A stretch of DNA of 64,000 bases from Micromonospora citrea (GTDB taxonomy: Bacteria; Actinomycetota; Actinomycetes; Mycobacteriales; Micromonosporaceae): contig NZ_FMHZ01000002.1 of NCBI RefSeq assembly GCF_900090315.1, positions 6,480,501 to 6,544,500 of the forward strand, written 5' to 3'. How positions within the stretch are numbered: position 1 is the stretch's first letter; each line of letters opens with the position of its first letter. Under the pieces are notes generated by a model that was not told the origin of the DNA, did no database searches, and saw nothing but the letters and a program-made list of their open reading frames with translations. The position numbers and the translations under genes are program-made. Positions 1-13,000 of the stretch are shown here, piece after piece.

Positions 1-1010
1 AACGGCGCGGCGCACGTCGTGCTGACCAGCCGCCGGGGCGAGCGCGCCCCCGGGGCGGCCGAGCTGCGCGACGAACTGACCGGGCTCGGCGCCCGGGTGA
101 CCCTGGTCGCCGCCGACATGGCCGACCGCGCCCGCGTCGAGGCGCTGCTGCGCGACGTCGACGCCGACCCGGCGCCGCTGACCGCGGTGGTGCACGCCGC
201 CGGGGTGGGCCAGCTGAACATGCTTGCCGACACCGACCTCGCCGGGCTGGCCGGGGTGCTGGACGGCAAGATCGCCGGTGCGGTGCACCTGGACGAGCTG
301 CTGGGCGACCGGGCGCTCGACGCGTTCGTGCTGTTCTCCTCCATCGCCGGCATCTGGGGCAGCGGCGGACAGGCCGCGTACGCCGCCGGCAACGCCTTCC
401 TCGACGCCCTCGCCGAGCGGCGCCGCGCCCGTGGCCTGGCCGCCACCGCCGTGGCCTGGGGACCCTGGGCCGAGGGCGGCATGGCCAGCGGCGAGGGGCA
501 GGAACTGCTGGCCCGCCGCGGCCTCAGCCTGATGTCGCCGGCCCAGGCCGTGTACGCGCTGCGCAGCGCCGTCGGCCGGGCCGTGCCGTCGGTGACCGTG
601 GCGGACGTCGACTGGTCCCTGTTCACCCCGGCGTTCGCCGCCGCCCGCGCCCGCCCCCTGCTCGACGACATCGCCGAGGCGCGCGACGCCCTGCGCGTGG
701 TCGACGCCGAACCGGAGGACACCGCCGGCGGCGGGCTGCGCCAGCACCTGCTGACGCTGCCCCGCGCCGAGCAGGACCGCCACCTGACCGACCTCGTACA
801 CACGCACACCGCCGCCGTGCTCGGCCACTCCGGCACCGAGCTGGTCAAGGCCAACCGGGCGTTCAAGGAACTGGGCTTCGACTCGCTGACCGCCGTCGAG
901 CTGCGCAACCGGCTCGGCTCCGCCACCGGGCTCACCCTGCCCACCACCCTGGTCTTCGACTACCCGAACCCGGCGGCCCTCGCCGACCACCTGGCGGCGA
1001 CGCTGCGCCT
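1..1010 (+). other. Module m1 (partial): KR-ACP
   Basis: Only the 3' end of this module is in the window. The KR keeps the catalytic Ser, Tyr and downstream Asn (YAAGN) and the Lys of the GKIAG segment. It lacks the LDD motif of B-type KRs and has Trp in GIWG eight residues before Tyr, with Gln at Tyr-3, so it reads as an A1-type KR giving an L-configured beta-hydroxyl. The ACP has GFDSL with the phosphopantetheine Ser codon at 883-885. Whether KS, AT or DH precede it cannot be seen. Confidence 0.9.
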
Positions 1011-4000
1011 GCACGAGGTCGAGACCGTCACCACCTGGGGCCCCGCCGGGCCGGTGGACGACGACCCGATCGTCATCGTCGGCATGAGCTGCCGCTACCC
1101 GGGCGGCGTGGCCAACCCGGACGACCTGTGGAACCTGGTCGCCACCGGGCGCGACGGCATCACCGGCTTCCCCGACGACCGCAACTGGGACATGGGCCGG
1201 CTGCTGGCCGTCGACGCCGACGGGCGACCCGTCTCGCACACCCGCGAGGGCGGCTTCGTCGACGGCGCCACCACGTTCGACCCCGGCTTCTTCGGCATCT
1301 CGCCGCGCGAGGCCGTCGCCATGGACCCGCAGCAGCGCCTGCTGCTGGAGGCGTCCTGGGAGGCCATGGAGCAGGCCGGCATCGACCCGGACGAGCTGCG
1401 CGGCAGCCGTACCGGCGTCTTCGTCGGCGCCTCCCCGTCGGGCTACGGCACCACCGACACCCCGGCCGAGCTGGCCGGCTACCAGCTCACCGGTGGCGCG
1501 CACAGCGTCATCTCCGGGCGGGTGTCGTACACCTTCGGGCTGGAGGGTCCGGCGGTGACGGTCGACACCGCCTGCTCGTCGTCGCTGGTGGCGGTGCACC
1601 TGGCCGCCCAGGCCCTGCGCGGCGGCGAGTGCGACCTGGCGCTGGCCGGCGGCGTCACCGTCATGGTGACCCCCGGTGCCTTCGTCGAGTTCTCCCGCCA
1701 GGGCGGCCTCGCCCCGGACGGGCGCTGCAAGTCCTTCGCCGCCGACGCCGACGGCACCGGCTGGTCCGAGGGCGTCGGCGTGCTGCTGGTCCAGCGGCTC
1801 TCCGACGCCCGGCGGCAGGGCCGCCAGGTGCTCGCCGTGATCGCCGGCAGCGCCGTCAACCAGGACGGCGCGTCCAACGGCCTCACCGCCCCGAACGGGC
1901 CGGCCCAGCAACGGGTCATCCGCCAGGCCCTCGCGAACGCCCGGCTGACCACGGCCGACGTGGACGCCGTCGAGGCGCACGGCACGGGAACGACGCTCGG
2001 CGACCCGATCGAGGCGCAGGCCCTGCTGGCCACCTACGGCCAGGGCCGCCCCGCCGACCGGCCGCTGCTGCTCGGCTCGATCAAGTCGAACATCGGCCAC
2101 AGTCAGGCCGCGGCCGGCGTCGCCGGCATGATCAAGATGGTGCAGGCGATGCGGTACGGCCTGCTCCCGCAGACCCTGCACCTCGACGAGCCGACCCCCC
2201 ACGTGGACTGGTCCGCCGGCGCGGTGTCCCTGCTGGCCGAGGCGCGCCCCTGGCCGGCGGTGGACCGGCCGCGCCGGGCCGCCGTGTCGTCGTTCGGCAT
2301 CAGCGGTACGAACGTCCACCTGATCCTGGAGCAGCCGCCCGCGCCGACCGACGCGGACGAGCCGGAAACCGGCGACGAGCCTTCCCGGGCACCGGCCGTG
2401 CTGCCGGTGCTGCTCTCGGCCCGCGACGCGGCCGGGCTGTCGGCGCAGGCCGGCCGCTGGGCGCAGTGGCTCGGTGGCGCCGGAACCGCGCGCCCGCTCG
2501 ACGTGGCGTGGTCGTCGGTGGCGTCGCGCTCGGCGCTGGAGCACCGGGCCGTCGTGTCCGGGGCGAGCCGGGAAGAGCTGCTGGCGGGCCTCGAAGCCGT
2601 GGCGGCGGGCGAGCCCTCGGTTGGCGTGGTCAGCGGCCCAGGCGGTCAGCGCGGCCAACTCGCGCTGCTGTTCTCGGGTCAGGGTGCGCAGCGTGCCGGC
2701 ATGGGTCGGGAGTTGTACGCCGGGTTCCCGGTGTTCGCGGCGGCGTTGGACGAGGTGTGTGCGCAGCTCGATCCGCTGCTGCCGCGTCCGTTGCGGGAGG
2801 TGCTGTTCGCCGAGCCGGGCACCCCGGAGGCGGAGCTGCTGGACCAGACCGTGTTCACGCAGGCCGGGCTGTTCGCGGTCGAGGTGGCGCTGTTCCGTCT
2901 CGTGGAGTCGTTCGGCATCGTGCCGGACATGCTGGCCGGTCACTCGATCGGCGAGGTCACGGCCGCGCATGTAGCCGGGGTGCTGTCCCTGGCGGACGCG
3001 TGTCAGCTCGTGGCCGCGCGGGGTCGGTTGATGCAGGCGCTGCCGGCCGGTGGCGGGATGCTGGCGGTGGCGGCGGACGAGGCTTCAGTGGTGGAGTCTC
3101 TGGCCGGGCTGACCGACCGGGTGGGCGTCGCGGCGGTCAACGGGCCCACCGCCGTGGTGGTGTCGGGTGCCGTGGAGGCGCTGGACGAGGTGGAGCGGCT
3201 CTGGCGGGACCGGGGTACCCGCACCCGTCGGCTGACCGTGAGCCACGCGTTCCACAGTCCGTTGATGGAGCCGATGCTCGACGAGTTCCGGGCGGTCCTG
3301 TCCGGGCTGACCTTCGACGCGCCGTTGCTGCCGGTGGTGTCGAACGTGACGGGGGCGCTGGCCGGCGACGAGATCCGCACGGCCGACTACTGGGTACGCC
3401 ACGTGCGGGAGGCCGTGCGCTTCGCCGACGGGATCACCGCCCTGAAGGCCACCGGGGTCGACACGTTCCTGGAGATCGGGCCGCAGAGCGTCCTGACCGC
3501 GTTGGCCGCCGACGTGCTGCCCGACGACGACGGCGTGCTGGCCGTCGCCGCGCAGCGGCGGGACCGGCCCGAGACGCAGGCGCTGCTGCACGCCCTCGCC
3601 GAGCTGCACGTGCACGGCGTGCCGGTGACCTGGCGGCAGTGGTTCGCCGACAGCGGGGCGCGGCGGGTGGACCTGCCCACGTACGCCTTCCACCGGGAGC
3701 GGTACTGGCTGCCGCCGGCCGGCCAGTCCGCCGACGTCTCCGGGGCGGGCCTCGGCGTGGCGCGGCACCCGCTGCTCGGCGCGGCGGTGTCGGTCGCCGG
3801 CGAGGACATGGTGGTGCTGACCGGCCGGCTGTCGGTGTCGACCCACCCGTGGCTCGCCGACCACGTCGTCTCCGGCGCCGTGGTCGTGCCGGGTACCGCG
3901 CTGGTGGACCTCGTCGTCCGGGCGGGCGACGAGGTCGGCGCGTCCCGCGTGCGTGAGCTGACCGTGCTCGCCCCGCTCGTGCTGCCCGCCACCGGCGGTG

Positions 4001-7000
4001 GGGTACGGGTCCAGGTCCGGGTCGGTCCCGTCGACGGGACCGGCAGCCGCTCGGTGACCGTGCACTCCCAGCCCGAGGACGACCCGGAGTCGGGCTGGAC
4101 CCGGCACGCCGACGGCCTCGTCGGCACCCCCACGGTCGACGAGCCCACGGTGGGCGCCTGGCCGCCGCCGGGAGCGTCCGAGGTGGACGTCACCGGCTGG
4201 TACGCGACGGTCGCCGAGCACGGCCTGGCGTACGGACCGGTCTTCCGGGGCCTGCGCCGGGCGTGGGCCGCCGACGGCGAGGTGTTCGCCGAGGTCGCCC
4301 TCCCCGACGAGGTCATGGGCGACCCGGCGGGCTTCGGGGTGCACCCGGCGCTGCTGGACGCCGCCCTGCACCCCGTCGGGCTGCTGCCCGCCGACGAGTC
4401 GGGCGGCGGCCCCCGGGTGCCGTTCGCGTTCGAGGGGGTGCAGGTCCACGCGGTCGGGGCCCGGACGCTCCGGGTCCGCCTCACCGCCACCGGCAACTCC
4501 GTGCGGCTGGTCGCCGTCGACGAGACCGGTGTGCCGGTGGTGTCGGTGGACTCGCTGACGTTACGCGAGATGACCGGTCTGGCGGCCGCCCCGGACGAGG
4601 CGTACCGCTCCCTGTTCGAGGTCTCCTGGCAGCCCGAGCAGATCACCGCGCCCGACGGCGTGTACGGCTGGGTCGTGCTCGGCGACCGCCCGCTCGACGG
4701 CGCCCCGCAGCTTCCGGCGTACGCCGACGTCGCGGCCGTGACCACGGCCGTGACGGACGCGACCGCCCCGGCGGCCCTGCTGCTGCCCGTCGCCTCGGCC
4801 GCCTCCGGGTCGGACGTGCCCGGCGCGGTGCGCTCGGTCTCGGCGGACGTCCTCGGCACGGTGCAGGCGTGGCTGGCCGCCGACCCCCTCGCCGACGCGC
4901 GGCTGGTCGTGGTGACCCGCGGCGCGGTGGCCACCGGCGCCGACGACCGCGTCACCGACCTGGCGGGCGCCGCGGTCTGGGGCCTGCTGCGCTCGGCCCA
5001 GTCGGAACACCCCGGCCGGATCGTGCTGGCCGACCTGGAACCCGGCGTCGACCTGGACGCCGACCTGCTGGGCCTGCTCGCCGCCGCCGCCGACGACCCC
5101 ACCCTCGGCGGGCAGCTCGCGGTACGGGCGGGCACGGCGTACCTGCCGCGGCTGGTCCGCGCCACCGGCGGCGCGCGCACCCCCGCGACCCTGGGCCGGG
5201 GGACCGTCCTCGTCACCGGCGGCACCGGCTCGCTCGGCGCCCTGGTGTCCGAACGCCTCGTCACCGCCTACGGCGTGCGCTCGCTGGTGCTGGCGTCCCG
5301 CCAGGGCCCGGCGGCCCCCGGCGCCGACGAACTGGTGCGGCGGCTGGCCGCGCTGGGCGCGACCGCCCGGGTGGTCGCCACGGACGTGACCGACCGCGAG
5401 CGCGTCAGCGAGCTGGTCCGGGCGATCACCGCCGAGGACCGCCTGGCCGGGGTGGTCCACACCGCCGGCGTCCTCGACGACGGCATCGTCAGCGGGATCA
5501 CCGCCGAGCGGCTGGCGGACGTGCTGGCCCCGAAGGTCACGGCGGGCTGGTGGCTGCACGAGGCGACCGCCGAGCTGGACCTCGACCTGTTCGTGCTCTT
5601 CTCCTCCGTCGCCGGGGTGCTCGGCTCTCCCGGCCAGGCCGCCTACGCGGCCGGCAACGCCTTCCTGGACGCCCTCGCCGTGCTGCGGGCGCAGCGCGGG
5701 CTGCCCGCCGTCAGTCTCGCCTGGGGCATGTGGGACACCGACGGCATGGCCGCGTCGATCAACGACGCCGACCGGGCGCGGGTGACCCGGGCCGGCCTGG
5801 TCCCGATGACCGCCCCCGTCGGGCTCGGGCTGTGGGACGCCGCCCTCACCCACGGCGGCGCGGCCCTGGTGCCGGCCGTGGTCGACCTGCCCGCCATGCG
5901 GGCGCAGACCGCCGCGGGCCGGGTGCCGGTGATGCTGCGGGCCCTCGTCGGGTCGGCCGCGAAGCGCCGCCGCTCCGGCACCGGCGCGTGGGCCGACCGG
6001 CTGGCCGGACTCGACCCGCAGGAGGCGCGCACGCAGGTGGCCCTGCTGGTGCGCGGGATGATCGCGCAGGTCCTCGGCCACGGCGGCGCCGAGGCGGTGC
6101 CGGCGGACCGGGCGTTCCGGGAGCTGGGCTTCGACTCGCTGACCGCCGTCGAACTGCGCAACCGGATCAACGGCGCGACCGGGCTGCGGCTCACGTCGAC
6201 GCTCGTCTTCGACTACCCGACCCCCGGCGCCCTGTCGGAGCACCTGTTCGAGCAGCTCTCCGGCCAGGTCGCCGAGCAGCAGCAGGCCGTACGGGCGACC
6301 ACCGTCGACGAGCCGATCGCCATCGTGGGCATGGCCTGCCGTTACCCGGGCGGCGTGACGAACCCGCAGCAGCTGTGGGACCTGGTCGCCGCCGGTGCCG
6401 ACGGCATCGGCGAGTTCCCCACCGACCGGGGCTGGGACCTCGACCGGCTCTTCCACCCCGACCCGGACAACCCCGGCACGTCGTACACCCGCCACGGTGG
6501 CTTCCTGTACGGGGCCGCCGAGTTCGACCCGGACTTCTTCGGCATCTCGCCGCGCGAGGCGATCGCGATGGACCCGCAGCAGCGCCTGCTGCTGGAGACC
6601 TCGTGGGAGACGTTCGAGTCCGCCGGCCTCGACCCGCAGCGGTTGCGCGGCAGCCGGACCGGCGTCTTCGCCGGGCTCATGTACCACGACTACGCCTCCG
6701 GAGTGCAGGACCTGCCCGAGGGCGTGGGCGGTTACCTCGGCACCGGCACCTCCGGCAGCGTGCTGTCCGGCCGGGTGGCGTACACGTTCGGCCTCGAAGG
6801 CCCGGCGGTCACGGTGGACACGGCGTGTTCGTCGTCGCTGGTGGCGCTGCACCTGGCGGTGCAGGCGCTGCGGTCCGGTGAGTGCGATCTGGCGCTGGCC
6901 GGTGGTGTGACGGTGATGGCGACGCCGGGGACGTTCATCGAGTTCTCGCGTCAGCGGGGTCTGTCGGCCGACGGCCGGTGCAGGTCGTTCGCCGCGTCGG

Positions 7001-10000
7001 CGGACGGCACGGGTTGGTCCGAGGGCGTGGGTGTGTTGCTGGTGCAGCGGCTGTCGGACGCGCAGCGCGAGGGCCGGCGGATCTACGCCGTCGTGCGGGG
7101 CACTGCGGTGAACCAGGACGGCGCGTCGAACGGTCTGACCGCCCCGAACGGCCCGTCGCAGCAGCGCGTGATCCGGCAGGCCCTGGCGAACGCGCGGCTG
7201 ACGCCGGCGGACGTGGACGCGGTCGAGGCGCACGGCACGGGCACGACGCTGGGCGACCCGATCGAGGCGCAGGCGCTGCTGGCCACGTACGGGCAGGAGC
7301 GTCCGCAGGACCGGCCGCTGTGGCTGGGCTCGATCAAGTCGAACATCGGCCACACCCAGGCCGCCGCCGGGGTGGCCGGCATCATCAAGATGATCATGGC
7401 GATGCGCAACGGACTGCTGCCGTCGACGCTGCACGTCGACGAGCCGTCCCCGCACATCGAGTGGAGCGCCGGGGCGGTCACCCTGCTCACCGAGGCGCGC
7501 GACTGGCCCGTGGCGGGCCGGCCCCGCCGGGCGGCGATCTCGTCCTTCGGCGTCAGCGGCACCAACGCGCACGTGATCATCGAGCAGCCGCCCGCCGAGG
7601 CGGGACCGGCCCGGGGCGAGGGCGCGCCGACGCGCGCCGACGAAACCGTCGCCGGGTCGCTGCCGACGCCCGTGCTGCTGTCGGCCCGGTCCGAGGCCTC
7701 CGTCGCGGCGCAGGCGGACCGCTGGGCCCGCTGGATCGCCGGCGACGAGGCGCTGCGCCCCGCCGACGTCGGCTGGTCGTCGACCGTCAGCCGGGCAGTG
7801 CTGGAGCACCGCGCGGTGGTCACCGCGACGGGCCGGGACGAACTGCTGGCCGGGCTGCGTGCCCTCGCCGCCGGTGAGCCGGCCGCCGCCGTGGTCACGG
7901 GCACCGGCACGACGCGTACGCAGCTGGCCGTGCTCTTCTCCGGTCAGGGTGCGCAGCGTGCGGGCATGGGTCGGGAGTTGTACGCCGGGTTCCCGGTGTT
8001 CGCGGCGGCGTTGGACGAGGTGTGTGCGCAGCTGGATCCGTTGCTGCCGCGTGCGTTGCGGGAGGTGCTGTTCGCTGTCGAGGGTTCCGTCGAGGCGGCG
8101 CTGTTGGACCAGACCGTGTTCACCCAGGCCGGGTTGTTCGCGGTCGAGGTGGCGTTGTTCCGTCTGGTGGAGTCGTTCGGGGTCGTTCCGGACATGCTGG
8201 CCGGTCATTCGATCGGTGAGGTGACGGCCGCGCATGTGGCGGGCGTGTTGTCCCTGGCGGACGCGTGTGCGCTGGTGGCGGCGCGTGGTCGGTTGATGCA
8301 GGCGCTGCCGGCCGGTGGCGGGATGTTGGCCGTCGCGGCGACCGAGGCCGACGTGGCAGCCACGCTGGACGGGCTGGCCGAGGTGGGGATCGCGGCCGTG
8401 AACGGGCCGGCCGCAGTGGTGGTGTCGGGTGCCGTGGAGGCGCTGGACGAGGTGGAGCGGGTCTGGCGGGAGCGAGGCACCCGTACGCGCCGGTTGACCG
8501 TGAGCCACGCGTTCCACAGTCCGTTGATGGAGCCGATGCTGGCCGAGTTCCGTGCGGTCCTGGAGGGGTTGGCGTTCTCCGCGCCGCTGCTGCCGGTCGT
8601 GTCGAACGTGACCGGTGCGCTGGCCGACGCCGACGAGATCCGCACGGTCGACTACTGGGTACGCCACGTGCGCGAGGCGGTGCGGTACGCCGACGGGATC
8701 ACCGCCCTGCGCGAGGCGGGCGTCGACACGTTCCTGGAGATCGGGCCGCAGAGCGTCCTGACCGCGCTGAACGCCGACCTGCTCGCCGACGACGCGCTCG
8801 CGGTGGCCGTCCAGCGCCGGGACCGTCCCGCCCCGCAGGCGCTGCTGCACACGCTCGCCGAACTGCACGTGCACGGCGTAGCGGTGACCTGGACGCAGTG
8901 GTTCACCGACACCGGCGCGCGGCGGGTCGACCTGCCGACGTACGCCTTCCAGCACCAGCGGTACTGGCTCGGCGCCGGGCAGGCGCGTACCGCCGACGTC
9001 TCCGGCGCCGGCCTCGGCGTTGCCGGGCATCCGCTGCTCGGCGCGGCGGTCACCGTCGCCGGCGCGGACATGGTGGTGCTGACCGGCCGGCTGTCCCTCG
9101 CCACCCACGCGTGGCTCGCCGACCACGTCGTCTCCGGCGCGGTGATCGTGCCCGGCACCGCTCTGGTGGAGCTGGCCGTGCGTGCGGGCGACGAGGTGGG
9201 GGCGTCGCGGGTGCGGGAGCTGACCGTGGCCACGCCGCTGGTCCTGCCGCCGGTCGGGGCGGTGCGGGTACAGGTGCGCGTCGGCGCGGCCGACGAGGCC
9301 GGCACCCGGGTCGTGGCGGTGCACTCGCAGTCCGAGGGCGACCCGGAGGCCGAGTGGGTCCACCACGCCGAGGGCGTGCTGGAGCCGGCGTCGGCCGACG
9401 AGCCGGGCGTGGGGGAGTGGCCCCCGGCTGGCGCGTCCGAGGTGGACGTCACGGGCTGGTATCCGACGCTGGCCGAGCACGGCCTGGCGTACGGGCCGGT
9501 GTTCCAGGGGCTGCGCCGGATCTGGACCGCCGGCGACGAGGTGTACGCCGAGGTGGCGTTGCCGGACGAGGCGGCGACGGAGGCGGCGCGCTTCGGCGTG
9601 CACCCGGCGCTGCTGGACGCCGCCCTGCACCCGATCGGGCTGCTGGCCGGTGCGGAGGGTTCGGGCGGGGCGCGGGTGCCGTTCGCGTTCGAGGGCGTGC
9701 AGGTGCACGCCTCGGGCGCGCGGGTGCTGCGGGCGCGGCTGTCGCGTACGGGCTCGGCGGTGCGCCTGGTCGCGTACGACGAGTCGGGTGCGGCCGTGGT
9801 GTCGGTCGACTCCCTCGCCCTGCGCGAGCTGACCGGCGTGGCCGCGGCGGGCGCGGCGGCCCGCTCGCTGTTCGAACTCACCTGGCAGGCCGAGGAGTTC
9901 GGCGCCGCCGGGGACCTCTCCGGATGGGCGCTGGTCGGCTCGCCGGCAACCGCCGACCTGCCGGCGTACGGCGACGTCGAGGCGCTCGTCGCGGCGGTCG

Positions 10001-13000
10001 ACGCCGGCCGGACGGTCGCACCGAAGGCGCTGCTGCTGCCGCTCGACGCGCCCGAGACCGCCGTCCCCGACGCGGTACGCGCGGCGACCACGGCCGTGCT
10101 GGCGACCGTCCGGTCCTGGCTGGCGGCCGACGTGCTCGCGGAGTCGCGGCTGGTGGTGGTGACCCGGGGCGCGGTGTCCGTCGGTGACGACGACCGGGTG
10201 TCCGATCTGGGCGGTGCGGCGGTGTGGGGTCTGCTGCGTTCGGCGCAGTCGGAGCACCCGGGCCGCATCGTCCTCGCGGATGTCGACGGCGACGTGGATG
10301 CCGGGACGTTGGCCGCGCTGGCGGCGGTGACCGACGAGCCGTTGACGCACGGTGGTCAGCTCGCGGTGCGTGCGGGTGGGGTGTTCGTGCCGCGTCTGGT
10401 GCGCGCGGTCGCCCCGGCGTCGGTGGAGACGCCGGTGGTGGGTGACGGTGCGGTGCTGGTGACCGGCGGTACGGGCGCGCTCGGGGCGTTGGTCGCGGAG
10501 CACCTGGTGTCGGTGCACGGCGTGCGGTCGCTGGTGCTGGTGTCGCGGCGCGGCCCGGAGGCCGCGGGTGCCGGCGATCTGTCGGAGCGGCTGTCGGCCC
10601 TGGGCGCGTCGGTGCGGGTGGTCGCCTGCGACGTGACGGACCGGGGCCAGGTCGGCGCGCTGGTGGCCGAGGTCACCGCCGGGGGTCGTCTGGCGGGTGT
10701 GGTGCACACGGCCGGTGTCCTGGACGACGGAATCGTGGAAGGGCTGACGGCCGAGCGTCTGGCGGCGGTGTTGGCGCCGAAGGTGTCGGCGGGTTGGCTG
10801 TTGCACGAGGCGACGGCTTCGCTGGATCTCGACCTGTTCGTGGTGTTCTCGTCGGTGGCGGGTGTGCTGGGTTCGCCGGGGCAGTCGGCGTACGCGGCGG
10901 GTAACGCGTTCCTGGACGGGTTGGCGGTGTGGCGTCGGCAGCTCGGGTTGCCGGCGGTCAGCCTGGCGTGGGGCATGTGGGACACCGCCGGTATGGCGGC
11001 GTCTCTCGAGGAGGCGGACCGGGCGCGGTCGGCGCGGGCGGGCCTGACGCCGATGAGCGCCGAGACCGGGCTGGAGCTGTTCGACGCCGCGCTGATGACG
11101 GACCGGTCGGCGTTGGTGCCGGCCGTGATCGACGTACCGGCGATGCGGGCAGCGCTCGGCGCCGGCCCGGTGCCGGCCGTGCTGCGTACCCTCATCGGCT
11201 CGACGGCGTCCAGGCGGCGGGCCGCGCGGGGCGGCGACTGGGCCAACCAGCTCGCGGGCCTGGCGCCCGACGAGGCCCGCGCCCACATCGACGTGCTGGT
11301 GCGCGGCCTGGTGGCGCAGGTGTTGGGGCACGGTGGCGCGGAGTCGGTGCCGGCGGACCGGGCGTTCCGGGAGTTGGGCTTCGACTCGCTGACGGCGGTG
11401 GACCTGCGTAACCGGTTGAACGCGGCGACGGGGCTGCGGTTGGCCTCGACGCTGGTCTTCGACTACCCGACCCCGGCCGTGCTCGTCGACCACCTCCACG
11501 AGCAGGTCTCCGGTCAGATCACCGCCCGGCAGACGGCGGTGCGCACCGCCGACACCGACGAGCCGATCGCCATCGTCGGCATGGCCTGCCGCTACCCCGG
11601 CGGCGTCGAGTCTCCCGACCAGCTGTGGGCGCTGCTTGCCGGCGGTGGCGACGGGATCTCCGAGTTCCCCACCGATCGCGGCTGGGACCTGGAGTCGCTG
11701 TTCGACCCGGACCCGGAGCACAGCGGTACGTCGTACACGCGCCACGGTGGTTTCCTGTACGGGGCGGCCGAATTCGACCCGGCCTTCTTCGGGATCTCGC
11801 CGCGTGAGGCCCTGGCGATGGATCCGCAGCAGCGGTTGCTGCTGGAGGCGTCGTGGGAGTCGTTCGAGTCGGCAGGGCTGGACCCGCAGCGGCTGCGGGG
11901 CAGCCGGACGGGCGTCTTCGCCGGGGTCATGTACCACGACTACGCCTCCCGGCTGATGGACCTGCCGCCGGACGCCGAGGGCTTCGTCGGCACCGGTACG
12001 TCGGGCAGCGTGCTGTCCGGGCGGGTCGCCTACACGTTCGGGCTCGAAGGCCCGGCGGTCACCGTCGACACGGCGTGTTCTTCGTCGCTGGTGGCGCTGC
12101 ATCTCGCCGCGCAGGCGTTGCGGTCTGGTGAGTGCGATCTGGCGTTGGCCGGTGGTGTGACCGTGATGGCGACGCCGGGGACCTTCATCGAGTTCTCGCG
12201 TCAGCGTGGCCTGTCGCAGGACGGCCGGTGCAAGTCGTTCGCGGCGTCTGCCGACGGGACCGGCTGGTCCGAGGGCGTCGGCGTGCTCCTCGTGGAGCGG
12301 CTGTCGGACGCGCAGCGCAACGGGCACCGCGTGCTGGCGGTGGTGCGGGGCACGGCGGTGAACCAGGACGGCGCGTCGAACGGTCTGACCGCCCCGAACG
12401 GCCCGTCGCAGCAGCGCGTGATCCACCAGGCCCTGGCGAACGCCCGCCTCACCCCGGCGGACGTGGACGCCGTGGAGGCGCACGGCACGGGCACCACCCT
12501 CGGTGACCCGATCGAGGCGCAGGCGTTGCTGGCCACGTACGGGCAGGAGCGTCCCGTCGACCGTCCGCTGTTGTTGGGGTCGGTGAAGTCGAACATCGGA
12601 CACACGCAGGCCGCCGCCGGCGTGGCCGGTGTGATCAAGATGGTCATGGCGATGCGGCACGGCCTCGTCCCGCCGACCCTGCACGTGGACGAGCCCTCCC
12701 CACACGTCGACTGGACCGCCGGGGCGGTCGCCCTCGCCACCGAGCCCACCCCGTGGCCGGTCGTGGATCGGCCGCGTCGGGCGGCGGTGTCGTCGTTCGG
12801 GATCTCCGGCACGAACGCGCACGTGATCATCGAGCAGCCGCCGGCCGAGACGATCGAGGGTGAGATCGTCGTCCGTGAGGTGCCGCCGGTGGTGCCGGTG
12901 CTGCTGTCGGCCCGCTCCGACGCGGCACTGGCCGGCCAGGCGGGCCGGTGGGCGCGCTGGCTGGGCGTCGACGAGGCCGCGCGTCCGTTGGACGTCGCCT

